From the NCBI GenBank assembly GCA_964019655.1, contig CAXHTR010000008.1:248001-312000 (forward strand): a stretch of DNA of 64,000 bases, read 5' to 3'. This DNA is from Perkinsela sp. pyNocScin1 (Eukaryota > Euglenozoa > Kinetoplastea > Prokinetoplastida > Perkinselidae). The notes beneath the pieces are model-generated. The model saw nothing but the letters and a program-made list of their open reading frames with translations, was not told the DNA's origin and did not search any database. Below, piece by piece: positions 1-8,963 of this stretch. Numbering within the stretch: the stretch's first letter is position 1; every line of letters begins with the position of its first letter. Position numbers and translations under genes: made by a program.

Positions 1-1084
1 GTAACAAAAGTCGCGCCTCGGTGAACCGAAGGGCCTGCAGCAAGCGATAGTAGTGTGCCCTGGGAATACCGTCGAGAGCGATTTCTATGGCGAAAAGCGT
101 GCCTTCGACCGCTATTTTACTGAGGCAGTCGACGTTCATCAGCAAAAAGAGCACTGCCCGCACGCATCGCGTGACATGTTCCGATGGAAAGCCCCACAGG
201 AGGACAATGACGACAGAGTCGTCGCAGTTGACGCCATCAACGAAGGAAGAAAGACTTCGAGCAAGGCGCTCGCCAGAAACAAAGTTCGGATCGCTGAGCT
301 TCACGCTGACACACGCATCGCACACGAAATCTAGTAACAGGGCAAAGTTCTTTGGGAAAAACCACGGGAGCTTTGCCATTCTTTTTCGCACTGCAAACGC
401 TTTTTGCTCGCTGCGAGCAACTTCTTCCATTGAAGCAACGGGATGGGAAAGGACCTGCCGCAGCAGACTGCAAAGAGCGCCTTCCCGAACGAGACTTGTG
501 TAGAGACAGTGCGTATTCGCATGCAAATACCGCTGCGCCGGAGTTTCGAGCAGGGTTCTTCCTCGCGCATCGAAAATCGCATTGTTCGGCTGTAACTCCG
601 CACGTGCCATCCGGAGAATCGAAAGGGCTGTGTCAAGCGCAAGATTATGGCTGAAGGAAGGTTCTGCCCAGCGACAGCGGGCCTCTGTGATGGCCTGTAT
701 GAGGAGACCCCGGCCTGCTTTGAGCGCGTAATCCCCGTCCGGATTGCTCTTGCCTGGCGTGTACAAGATAAGCACCGTCCGGGGCAGCACGGTCAGCAAT
801 GTCTTCAGAGCGCTGCTCGACGCTCTGTCAAGGCCCTGCGCCGCGATCAAGCCCCAGATCTTGGGTGCTTCATTCAGGCTTCTATGCTCGGAACTGGAGA
901 TTATGCCTTGTTTTTTTGTCACTTGCGGGCTGTGGCGACACCGAAGCAGGCGTTGCGTTTCGTTCACGAGCGCGTCGACGCTATTCTCAAATGACTTTGC
1001 ACTTTTCATTGCGAACTGCCAGTGGTACGCTCTTTTGCATGATCGATGCGCCTTGAGCCAGCGAAATGTATGAGCGACCTGCAT
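1..1084 (-). CDS. Unknown protein, 3' end cut by window edge
   Basis: An open frame on the minus strand runs without a stop from an ATG at 1084 to the left edge (about 361 codons visible). A TAA lies in the same frame three codons upstream of this ATG, so the start is well bounded. A second in-frame Met lies at 1009. The protein is largely alpha-helical in character (many Leu, Ala and Arg residues) and has a basic N-terminus beginning M-Q-V-A-H-T-F-R-W that could be an organelle-targeting sequence. I recognise no family. It is the most downstream visible member of the minus-strand cluster, about 120 bp beyond the XPB gene, and shares the high G+C content of that gene. Several spurious ORFs on the plus strand in this stretch are shadows of it. 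Confidence 0.7.
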   Translation of the reverse strand, partial: MQVAHTFRWLKAHRSCKRAYHWQFAMKSAKSFENSVDALVNETQRLLRCRHSPQVTKKQGIISSSEHRSLNEAPKIWGLIAAQGLDRASSSALKTLLTVLPRTVLILYTPGKSNPDGDYALKAGRGLLIQAITEARCRWAEPSFSHNLALDTALSILRMARAELQPNNAIFDARGRTLLETPAQRYLHANTHCLYTSLVREGALCSLLRQVLSHPVASMEEVARSEQKAFAVRKRMAKLPWFFPKNFALLLDFVCDACVSVKLSDPNFVSGERLARSLSSFVDGVNCDDSVVIVLLWGFPSEHVTRCVRAVLFLLMNVDCLSKIAVEGTLFAIEIALDGIPRAHYYRLLQALRFTEARLLL

Positions 1085-1203
1085 TGCGCCGTATTACCAT
1101 GTTGCACGGGCCAAGGAGTCATCAGTATAAGCAGTGAGGAACAAAAAATACTAAAAATCATCTACAGCTACTGCTACACACAGACGAAAGCGTATGCGCA
1201 CAT

Positions 1204-3591
1204 TCACTTTGCCGCGTTCCGCTCGAGCAGCTTCATCCGAAAGCGGTGGATCTCCTTGTCCCGCCGCTTGAAGGCCGAGGACTGCGTTGCCGCCTTGGTC
1301 GCCCGATCGACCGTCTTCGGTCGCGACTGTCCTGGGCTGACGGCCTCGGGCGCCTCCCGTCCGGCGGTGAACTCGATAAAATCTTTTTCCTCGCTCAGGA
1401 TGTACGACGCGAACCCTTCGAGACACTCCCGCCCGCACACCGCATCGTGCACCGGCAGCTGAACGAATGGGCCGACGCGCAGCGGGCCCTCGAGGCCGGG
1501 AAGTCCGTTCTCCTTCGTGTGGGGCAGCTCGTGGACAAAGTCATGGACCTTGACGCTCGGACTCCCCCAGCGCAGGGCGCGCTCCACTGCGATCGAGTCG
1601 CTCACCGAAAGCGCGATCGGGGCCTCCGTCGCGGGCTGGAACCCCCATGCCGGCCTCCCGATGCACACCGGTCTGATTCTGTCTGCTGTTTCGCCGCCGT
1701 TCCCGAAAATGTGCCGGGTGATGTCGGTGGCCTCTAAAATTGTGTACCCGTAGCCCTCGCTCAGCAAGAACTGCTTGCGCTTCGTGGAGAACCCCACCTC
1801 GCGCGTGTTCGGCGTGACGAGCGAGTAAAAGTAAGCCTTCTTCTTTGACGCCTTCAGGCGCTGAATGCGCCCGATGCGCTGCACCTCCGTGCGCTGTGAC
1901 CCGAAAAGCGATGAGAGCTGGATGATGACGTTTGTCTCCGGAATGTCGAGCGCAGAGTCGCCGATGCGGCTGATGAAGATGGTGTTCACCGACGCGCTGT
2001 TCTTGAACCACGAGAGAATGCACTCGCGCTCGAAGTCGTTTGTTTCGCCGTGGATCATCGGTCGCTTGAAGAGGCGGGCGCAGAGCTCCAGCATTGCTAT
2101 GCTGTCGACGAAGACGAGCGTCTTGTCCGCGCGCTTCTCGTGGTAGTGCAACAGGGCCTGGCAGCACCAGATCTTCGTGGGGTTCATGTTGTACAGTTTG
2201 CGGCGTTCGAGGTCGCTTGAGGCCTGCAGATGCTTCAGGAGGTAGCCCTCGGGGAAGGCGCAGAGGACCTCGGCGCAGTTGACGTCAGCGATGGAGCCCG
2301 CGCTCTTCAGCGCGTACATCGAGCACTCGTAGAGGAGTGGCCCGATAAGGTAGTCGAGATCGGCGATGCGGTCGTCCTCGCGGAGGAGCGTCGCGGTGAG
2401 GCCGATGAAGCAGTGCCCCTTGACGACCTCGACGGCGCGGCGGAAGTTGCGCGCCGCCGCCATGTGGACCTCGTCGAGCAGGACGAGCCCGAAGGGCTCG
2501 AGCAGCATGGCGCTGATGAGCTCCCGCGACAGATCGTTCCGCCGCGTGTCGTCCATCGTGAGCATCGTGTACGTCGTGATGACAATGTCCGCCGGAGACT
2601 CGCGCATCGAAGACGTGATCACAGAGATTTGCTTTGGGCTCACATTTGTCCAGCGCAGTATCTGGTCGCGCCACTGGTAGACTGAGAACGTGTTTACGCA
2701 GAGAATGAGAAGGCGCTTGCCGATGCGCGAGGCGATCGAGATGCCCGTGAGCGTCTTGCCCGCGCCGCACGGGAGCACGACGAGCCCGCTGCACGCATGG
2801 TCGCCCGTGAAAACTGCGTCTATGGCCGCTCGCTGGTACGGCCGCAGCGCTTCGGCGTGGCGCAGCGTGAAGTCTCGCACGTCGCGCGTGTCTGCATCCG
2901 TGCCAAAGGTATATTCACAGCGCAGCCGGATGTTGAGCTTCTGCATACACGTTTGCTTGACAAAGGCGCCCTTGCTCGAGGCTATCGGGAGGCGGCACAC
3001 GTCTGAGTGGTCGAGGCCGTGCGGGACCGACGGGAAGCATGCCGCTGTGGCGAGCTCGGCATTGGCGTGTACAGCGCGCAGCGTTTCCATATCATAGCTT
3101 TCGAGCGAGTAGTCGGTTGAAGGCGAAGCCAGCGCAGCGGTGCCCCGCCGATTCAAGACCATTCGCGCGTATCTGTACTGGCCAATGACGGCGATAATGT
3201 GCTTGAAAGCCGCGAGTCTCGTTACCGAAGGAGTGCAGAGCGCGAAAAAGGCGCGAATGGTGTCCTTTAAGCTCTTGATGCTGCCGCCGAGCCACGAGAT
3301 CTTCTCTTCGGAGAGCACATACTCCTCGATGCGCGTGCCGCGCACTTTCGGGACAGCGAGCTGCTGCACAAGAAGCGTGACGGCGCCGTACTCGGGATGC
3401 GCGGTGTCGATGAGCACAACAAACTGCCTATCTGCGCCCTCGAGATCGAGCGCGTAGACCGTTATTGGCCGGTCATCGAGCGCATCGTCCTGCCGGAGAA
3501 ACGACTCGATCTCAGCGAACGGTCCCGCACAGTGGTTGTCACTACGCTTTGGGATGCGGAGGCGGATTTTACTGCCTTCGAAGCTCGGCAT
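1204..3591 (-). CDS. XPB: TFIIH subunit XPB, DNA helicase/translocase
   Basis: This is a superfamily 2 3'-5' DNA translocase of the XPB/Ssl2 family. In TFIIH it opens promoters and supports nucleotide excision repair in the nucleus. Seen, in residues of the longest frame (Met at 3681): Walker A L-P-C-G-A-G-K-T at 303-310, the DEVH box at 403-406, T-A-T-L-L-R-E-D at 429-436 with the RED motif specific to XPB, I-G-P-L-L-Y-E just after it, and motif VI Q-R-I-G-R-I-Q-R at 601-608. An N-terminal damage-recognition-like region precedes the helicase. I chose the Met at 3591 (M-P-S-F-E-G-S-K), because the 30 residues before it are hydrophobic and poor in conserved features. The longest frame would start at 3681. 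The C-terminal 170 residues are divergent and end in a basic helix. Kinetoplastids carry two XPB paralogues, and I cannot say which this is. The gene is G+C rich. Confidence 0.93.
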   Translation of the reverse strand: MPSFEGSKIRLRIPKRSDNHCAGPFAEIESFLRQDDALDDRPITVYALDLEGADRQFVVLIDTAHPEYGAVTLLVQQLAVPKVRGTRIEEYVLSEEKISWLGGSIKSLKDTIRAFFALCTPSVTRLAAFKHIIAVIGQYRYARMVLNRRGTAALASPSTDYSLESYDMETLRAVHANAELATAACFPSVPHGLDHSDVCRLPIASSKGAFVKQTCMQKLNIRLRCEYTFGTDADTRDVRDFTLRHAEALRPYQRAAIDAVFTGDHACSGLVVLPCGAGKTLTGISIASRIGKRLLILCVNTFSVYQWRDQILRWTNVSPKQISVITSSMRESPADIVITTYTMLTMDDTRRNDLSRELISAMLLEPFGLVLLDEVHMAAARNFRRAVEVVKGHCFIGLTATLLREDDRIADLDYLIGPLLYECSMYALKSAGSIADVNCAEVLCAFPEGYLLKHLQASSDLERRKLYNMNPTKIWCCQALLHYHEKRADKTLVFVDSIAMLELCARLFKRPMIHGETNDFERECILSWFKNSASVNTIFISRIGDSALDIPETNVIIQLSSLFGSQRTEVQRIGRIQRLKASKKKAYFYSLVTPNTREVGFSTKRKQFLLSEGYGYTILEATDITRHIFGNGGETADRIRPVCIGRPAWGFQPATEAPIALSVSDSIAVERALRWGSPSVKVHDFVHELPHTKENGLPGLEGPLRVGPFVQLPVHDAVCGRECLEGFASYILSEEKDFIEFTAGREAPEAVSPGQSRPKTVDRATKAATQSSAFKRRDKEIHRFRMKLLERNAAK

Positions 3592-3738
3592 AGGGCATGA
3601 GCGTATAAAGCTTTGAGAGAGGGTGACTGGAATATAGCGAAGGCAGAGCAAATAAATGATAGAGCGACGAATTACACACACATATGTTTGTATTTAAGAT
3701 TTTGGGGGGAGTATCATTGCGCAGGACATACGGCTGTA

Positions 3739-4362
3739 TCATTTCTCGAGCGCTTCATTCGCTGGCGTGCTCTTGCTCCGATGCTTCGCGTGGGGCCGGA
3801 ACTCGAGCTTGACATCAAGGCAAACAATCTCACGTATGCGCGCATCCATTTCTTCAAGGATGTCGCCCTCAAAGCACTTGGTCGTCCATAGCTCGATCCG
3901 TGTGTTCAGCCGCCGTCGTGCCATAACTGCCCCGCTGATAGTGCTCTCTATACCCGGGTGCGCACTCTCGAGTGGCTCGAAAATATACTCGCCAATGAGA
4001 CTCATCAGGACCCTTTCCCACGTCGAGTCGATCGTCGCCGCGTCCTCAGCGACGATACGGATGCTCCAGCGTCCACCCTGGCTGTTTGCCGGGTCCTCCC
4101 ACTCTGGTCGGACACCGCTCTTGAAGAAATGGTAGTTCGCACCAAAGGCCAAGGAGCTTGCCCGCTTGACAGTGTCCATTACTGCCCAGAAGTGCTCGAT
4201 ATCACTTATCGATGAAAGTTTGATAAGACCGTCTTCGGGATTATTCTCATTTACAAACCTGCCGTAGTCGTACCAGAGAATCCACTCGTGGTACAGAGCG
4301 TGCGTCGTAGTTTGTGCACTGCTGGCTGCCGCAGTCTGTTCTGCTGCCGCTTTGAAAGCCAT
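3739..4362 (-). CDS. Translation initiation factor eIF4E family, cap-binding protein
   Basis: This 207-residue protein has the eIF4E fold signature. After an Ala-rich N-terminus come H-A-L-Y-H-E-W-I-L-W-Y-D, then E-H-F-W-A-V-M-D, F-K-S-G-V-R-P-E-W-E-D-P with N-S-Q-G-G-R-W, L-I-G-E and I-E-L-W-T-T-K. eIF4E binds the mRNA 5' cap and recruits eIF4G. The second cap-stacking tryptophan and its glutamate (P-E-W-E-D) are present. The segment that should carry the first stacking tryptophan (before L-I-K-L-S-S) reads N-N-P-E-D-G and has none. Kinetoplastids have several eIF4E paralogues of differing cap affinity. The length matches the small forms (EIF4E1/2 type), but I cannot assign the paralogue. 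Confidence 0.88.
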   Translation of the reverse strand: MAFKAAAEQTAAASSAQTTTHALYHEWILWYDYGRFVNENNPEDGLIKLSSISDIEHFWAVMDTVKRASSLAFGANYHFFKSGVRPEWEDPANSQGGRWSIRIVAEDAATIDSTWERVLMSLIGEYIFEPLESAHPGIESTISGAVMARRRLNTRIELWTTKCFEGDILEEMDARIREIVCLDVKLEFRPHAKHRSKSTPANEALEK

Positions 4363-4564
4363 GGAAAGATAGCAATCTAAAAAGAGAGGGAGTCATTAAA
4401 GGCCAAACGGCAATATAAAACTTTCATCATGCATGAACAAGATGTTACAAATTTAGCAAGAATCTAGGAGACTCACTTCGTATCCCTGTGAACATACGAA
4501 AGCATGTGGTAGGTATCGCAGTGGCTGAAAACCTAGAGCTCTGAGCACAGTTCACATGCCCTTG

Positions 4565-7396
4565 TCATGGCAGCCCCCGTACAAAGGTATCAAAAGAATC
4601 CAGCTCATCTGCCTTTATCTGGTGCTTATCCCGAAATATTTGACTTTCGATGTGAGCGTCTTTCACAAGGTTCAGAAACGTATTGTCGACGATACCGAGC
4701 ATTTTGATAGCATACTGGAAGGTAAGAATTGTGCTTCGATTTTCCTGCCTCTTTGACTGCACAAATGCCCGAAGCAGAAGGGGAATGAGCCTGCACGAGC
4801 TCCAGCGGTGATAAGCGATGGTCAGCAATATTTGCACGCAATGTTCCCTGTCGACTGATGAAATACCTGCCGCCATCGCCGGCACAAGAGACTCCATATA
4901 TGGCTTCGAGTGCATTGCCGAGTACACTGTACCACGAATTATAGTCTTGATGCTGACTGTTCCTCCAAAAATTACAAACATCGCTGCTGCGTCGCGAATA
5001 CGCGGCGAGCAAAACGGAAGAAGCTGTGACGGATCAGTCGCGACCGCCTCGCAGAAATGAATGGGCCAGTTCAGGCTCTGCTGTTCGTCGAGCATAAAAT
5101 CAGGTCTTATATTTGTTGATGGAAGCACAAAAATTTGGCTGTGAAGCATTTGTAGCGCAGCGTCTTGGAAGAGATCTTTGATCGCGTCTTCTCCCAGAAT
5201 CTGTCGGCACCGAAGCAGTAAAGCAGCTGCAAAGGGCCTACTGTGACCATCGCCTTCAGTAATCGATCGCTCAGCTAAAGGAATGACGTGTTTTGTGATC
5301 ACAAGCTTTAAATCTCGCTCCTTCATAGCGTCAAGGATGTGTATAAGCTGGACGCATTTTGAAGCAACGGGGTGTGCCACCGCATCATTGTGCCCGTAGG
5401 CCTCCGGGTTAAGCAAATACTCTATGAGTGCTGCAGAAAGATTAAGCCCCAGATTTTGCCCGATTGTGCTAACAACTGAGTAGTACATAGGGTTGCGCAA
5501 AGCAGTACGGGTGAACTTTTCTGCTAATTTCAATTTTCTATTGTTTGCAGTCTGCAGAAAAAATAAGAGCTGGAGCGCCTGCGCGGAAGAAACATCCAGC
5601 GCAGCAGCCCGCAGATAAAGCGAGTCTGTCAGCCTGTCATACTTGATGCGCCCTCTTGCAAAACAAAGGAGAACCTCAAGGATATCACTGGCGTCCAAGT
5701 CCTCAATAAGCGTGTCCAAATAGTTAGCTATTTGGACTATAGCGTTCATGTGAATAGCATGGCGGTGGTCGCACAAGACTTGTAGGCATGCAATGGAGTC
5801 TTTGAGAGGAACAGCTGACCCTGAGTGAAGTGAAATTCGCCGGGAGCACTCCGCTAGCAGGGTCTCATCCATCGGCTTATACCAGGCACGTATTGCTGAG
5901 ATAGTCGCGATGATAGCAGCGGCGCCTCCGTGTGCTGCACGAACCAATAGAGCATTTGCAACTTCTGATGAAAATGGACCTTGCGCCAAACTGCTCGTTT
6001 CTGCCTTCATTGTGAGTGAAGTCGCAGCGGAGCGTGCTTCAGCACACCGCAGCGCCTGAGCAATGCTCGCTGCTATATCAGGTTGCAGCGCTTCTCGAGA
6101 GCGGAGAAATCGCGATAATATATCGAAAACAACACGCTTGATCGTTGTAGTCGGGCTTGTCATCTCGCAAAGACGACTGAGACTATTCGCTAGATTAAAT
6201 TGTGTCCGCGAGTCGATATTTTCTATGTCCTGATTTGCGATTTTTGAGAGTAATCTTGTCAAAAGCTCTTCCATGATACTTGCGCTCGTACTTGAGAAGC
6301 CACAGCGTAGCACACACTGTGCGTAAGCATCAAGAAGTATGACCATTTCACTAAGATCGGATTTTTTCATCGCTCGGTGTATCGATGGCGCGATATGCTG
6401 TAAAACTTTAGCAAGGTCCTGCGGAGAAGTGTTGTCCATATTGTTCATGAGATCTAGAAGCGTCAAGAGGTCTTTTGCGTTTTTCAAAGCCTTGCACTCC
6501 CTTGAGCCCATTACTTTCACAATGATCGTTTTGTACACAAGCTGATCGATCGACTGTGTCAAAGAAGTATGGGCAGTTATTTCTTTCCGTGCGATGCCTT
6601 TTTTCTGCCCAACAAACTCGGAAAAGGCAACAAGCGGCTCAAGCGAGGCCTTATTTACAAATTTTTGTACCAGCTGTTTGAGGTGGCTGGCAAAGCTAGA
6701 ATCTGCGCTTACTGTGCGCGTGATACGAAGAAGTTCTTTGAATTTCATAGCACAGACAGTGGCTGAGTCTCGCTTCGAGAATGAAAAGTTTCGATAAACG
6801 AGCTCAAGCCATGCCTTTTCAATATCGCGTATTACCTCTGCTGTCATGACTGCATCAGGAGGGCCAAGTGATTGGGTCAAAAAGACAAGGATCGTAGCAG
6901 AATGAGCCGGTGTCTGAGAACTCCGCATGAGACTGAGCATCTTTGGCGCACCAATATTGCGCAGCATGAGAGTATTCAGCCCCCCTTCCACAGAAATTGA
7001 AGTAGAGTTTACTAGTTCGAGCAGAAACGATACCCGCGGCACGTCACTCTGCTGGATCTGCGCAGTCAGCCACTCTGAGAGCAATATACAGAACTCACTG
7101 GTGTGAAAGGACTCGCCTATCTCGCGCACGCAGGCAAAGAGCTTAAGTAAATCATCATCGTCGATGGACATGTTGAAAGGCATCGATATGCAAGCAAGTA
7201 TACTCTGAATTTTTTTGATGTAGTAGCTGCGGTTAGTAGTGTCCCGTGCGAGTTCCCTGCTGTTCAGCTTTGCGCCCAAGCTGAACAGCTCACCTTTGAT
7301 TGCTGAGAAAACTGTACCAGAGCTTATCTTCTCCATCATTTCCAGGGGGAGCTTCGCGCGCGCAGCGCTTCGAAAAATTCTTTGATAAACAAACAT
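4565..7396 (-). CDS. Large helical-repeat protein, possibly mitochondrial RNA-binding
   Basis: A 943-residue protein with no recognised catalytic motif. It begins M-F-V-Y-Q-R-I-F-R-S-A-A-R-A-K, a basic, acid-poor stretch like a mitochondrial presequence, and continues as a long chain of Leu- and Ala-rich amphipathic helices of roughly 35-40 residues. This resembles helical-repeat organellar proteins (PPR, OPR or HPR types, or FASTK-like). Examples of the repeated style are L-A-K-V-L-Q-H-I-A-P-S-I-H-R-A-M and A-N-S-L-S-R-L-C-E-M-T. The C-terminus ends near F-D-T-F-V-R-G-L-P. A C-terminal RAP domain could not be confirmed. Kinetoplastid mitochondria use many such proteins in mitoribosomes and RNA editing, so that role is an inference from architecture only. 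Confidence 0.75.
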   Translation of the reverse strand: MFVYQRIFRSAARAKLPLEMMEKISSGTVFSAIKGELFSLGAKLNSRELARDTTNRSYYIKKIQSILACISMPFNMSIDDDDLLKLFACVREIGESFHTSEFCILLSEWLTAQIQQSDVPRVSFLLELVNSTSISVEGGLNTLMLRNIGAPKMLSLMRSSQTPAHSATILVFLTQSLGPPDAVMTAEVIRDIEKAWLELVYRNFSFSKRDSATVCAMKFKELLRITRTVSADSSFASHLKQLVQKFVNKASLEPLVAFSEFVGQKKGIARKEITAHTSLTQSIDQLVYKTIIVKVMGSRECKALKNAKDLLTLLDLMNNMDNTSPQDLAKVLQHIAPSIHRAMKKSDLSEMVILLDAYAQCVLRCGFSSTSASIMEELLTRLLSKIANQDIENIDSRTQFNLANSLSRLCEMTSPTTTIKRVVFDILSRFLRSREALQPDIAASIAQALRCAEARSAATSLTMKAETSSLAQGPFSSEVANALLVRAAHGGAAAIIATISAIRAWYKPMDETLLAECSRRISLHSGSAVPLKDSIACLQVLCDHRHAIHMNAIVQIANYLDTLIEDLDASDILEVLLCFARGRIKYDRLTDSLYLRAAALDVSSAQALQLLFFLQTANNRKLKLAEKFTRTALRNPMYYSVVSTIGQNLGLNLSAALIEYLLNPEAYGHNDAVAHPVASKCVQLIHILDAMKERDLKLVITKHVIPLAERSITEGDGHSRPFAAALLLRCRQILGEDAIKDLFQDAALQMLHSQIFVLPSTNIRPDFMLDEQQSLNWPIHFCEAVATDPSQLLPFCSPRIRDAAAMFVIFGGTVSIKTIIRGTVYSAMHSKPYMESLVPAMAAGISSVDREHCVQILLTIAYHRWSSCRLIPLLLRAFVQSKRQENRSTILTFQYAIKMLGIVDNTFLNLVKDAHIESQIFRDKHQIKADELDSFDTFVRGLP

Positions 7397-7534
7397 TTCT
7401 TACTTTTCATGTACCCATAGAAATCTTAAAGGCAAATTTGTAGAAACCTTTTAAAACTGATGACATACAAATGAGCCAGGGAAAATTTACGGCGCTTGAA
7501 ATCTGTAGCTCTTAGTGAACGACAATGTGTACAA

Positions 7535-8824
7535 TCACTCATCGCTCCAGCTCATCTCATCGTCTTTCGGGTCTTCGAGCGATAGAACACCGGCATGGTA
7601 TGTTTGGACACCTTCCGCGTCATCTGGCGGAAGCGTGTAAAACTGGATTCTTCCTGATGACCACTGGTACAATACAGCTTGTGCAGTCGCATCCACATCG
7701 ATCACGCCGCCTGGTAAGATTTTTCCAAGGCCCCTACCGATTCTTTCGAGAAGTCCAGTACACGACTCACCGGGGATGAGGTCTAGGCTAAAGTGGTCCA
7801 GAATAGTCTGCATCTTGACTTTGTAAACGATGTCCTCGAAAACTCCGACCGGGTTTTCAACATCGTGGACGTTGACTGCGTTGATGAGCACGTAGTTATT
7901 AATAGACTTTTTCCAGCTTGTCCCTGACGTTTGCGCGGTGATGATACCAGGACAGTCTAGAATTTTAACAGACTTTTTCAGGTCAACAGAGGTTGTCGAC
8001 TTTGTGCTGCCTGCATGCGCTGAAACCGAGAGGACGCTGCGCCGCTTCAGCGCATTGATCACACTGCTCTTCCCGACGTTCGGAAAGCCGATGACTCCAA
8101 CAGTCACGCTGCGGTGCACACCGTAGTCTGTTTTGCTGATTTGTCGTATCTCCCGAAAAACAGCGTCGATGCAGCCCGATGCGGTATCACTTCCAGTTTG
8201 GTAGTGCTTCGCACGGTGCGAATATTTTCCTGTACAGAAGGGGATGCACGCCACACCTTCTGCCTCAAAATAGCTCTGCCAAACTTTTACTATCTCGTTC
8301 GGGACGAGATCAACTTTATTCATGACAAGTATGATTGACTTCTTGCTCCCATACTTGCTCTGAATGATTTTTTCGAAATGTGACAGCCTGCATGACATCG
8401 GGTCTCTTGCGTCGAGAACTTCGAGAAGAATGTCACTCGCATCAATTACCTGCATAAATTGGTTATGGTAGATACGCTTGAGGTGACGCGAGCCAATGTT
8501 CTCACGGTGAGCGTCCTTGTCAAGCGTGATGGATGAGTTACCGAAGGATTCGAACTCATTGCGCTTTTGGTGCGCATGGAGTGAAATTCGCGCGGCATCG
8601 ATTCGTGGATTGTACGACGCACTCGTGCTTGACGGCAGGTTATTAAATGATGAAGATGCTGGAACTCCTACGTTCCGTGGAGCATTACGCATCCGCTTGC
8701 TGACATCAGTCGAAGTTTGTACCCCTTTTAGCAGAGCGTTTCCAGAGCTGCGAATATTTTTAAGAGAAATGTCAATTGATCGCTTTGCTCGGGCGTTATC
8801 CGCACCTGATTTTTTTGTAGCCAT
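7535..8824 (-). CDS. Circularly permuted GTPase of the nucleostemin/Nug1 (GNL3) type
   Basis: This is a nucleolar-type GTPase acting in 60S subunit maturation. The G motifs occur in permuted order, which defines the YlqF/YawG group. Residues counted from the Met at 8848: D-A-R-D-P at 146-150, G4 N-K-V-D at 177-180, G1 G-F-P-N-V-G-K-S at 254-261, and G3 D-C-P-G at 298-301. A basic N-terminus (about 100 residues, rich in Lys, Arg and Ser) fits the nucleolar and RNA-binding segment of Nug1/GNL3L. The C-terminus is acidic (D-D-E-M-S-W-S-D-E). I place the start at the ninth codon (M-A-T-K-K-S-G-A-D), since the eight residues before it are hydrophobic and unlike the family. The nearby RNA polymerase I, IPI1/TEX10-like and ribosomal protein genes share the ribosome-production theme. 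Confidence 0.88.
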   Translation of the reverse strand: MATKKSGADNARAKRSIDISLKNIRSSGNALLKGVQTSTDVSKRMRNAPRNVGVPASSSFNNLPSSTSASYNPRIDAARISLHAHQKRNEFESFGNSSITLDKDAHRENIGSRHLKRIYHNQFMQVIDASDILLEVLDARDPMSCRLSHFEKIIQSKYGSKKSIILVMNKVDLVPNEIVKVWQSYFEAEGVACIPFCTGKYSHRAKHYQTGSDTASGCIDAVFREIRQISKTDYGVHRSVTVGVIGFPNVGKSSVINALKRRSVLSVSAHAGSTKSTTSVDLKKSVKILDCPGIITAQTSGTSWKKSINNYVLINAVNVHDVENPVGVFEDIVYKVKMQTILDHFSLDLIPGESCTGLLERIGRGLGKILPGGVIDVDATAQAVLYQWSSGRIQFYTLPPDDAEGVQTYHAGVLSLEDPKDDEMSWSDE

Positions 8825-8963
8825 TGGAAAAAAAACATTGAATAACATACACTCTGCTGTCTTGTAATAAATCTTACCTTAAATAATATTCTCTATCAAG
8901 GGGCGCGAACAGCCTCCATATCAACAAGAAATGGATTCCCTCCTACGTGCAAGTGCTACAATC

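Noticed and set aside
87-994. Several plus-strand ORFs near the left edge
   Set aside because: They are shadows of the long minus-strand frame open from 1084 to the window edge, which is continuous and better bounded.
1246-2685. Long plus- and minus-strand ORFs overlapping XPB
   Set aside because: The G+C-rich XPB gene has few stops in other frames. The motifs lie only in the frame ending at 1204.
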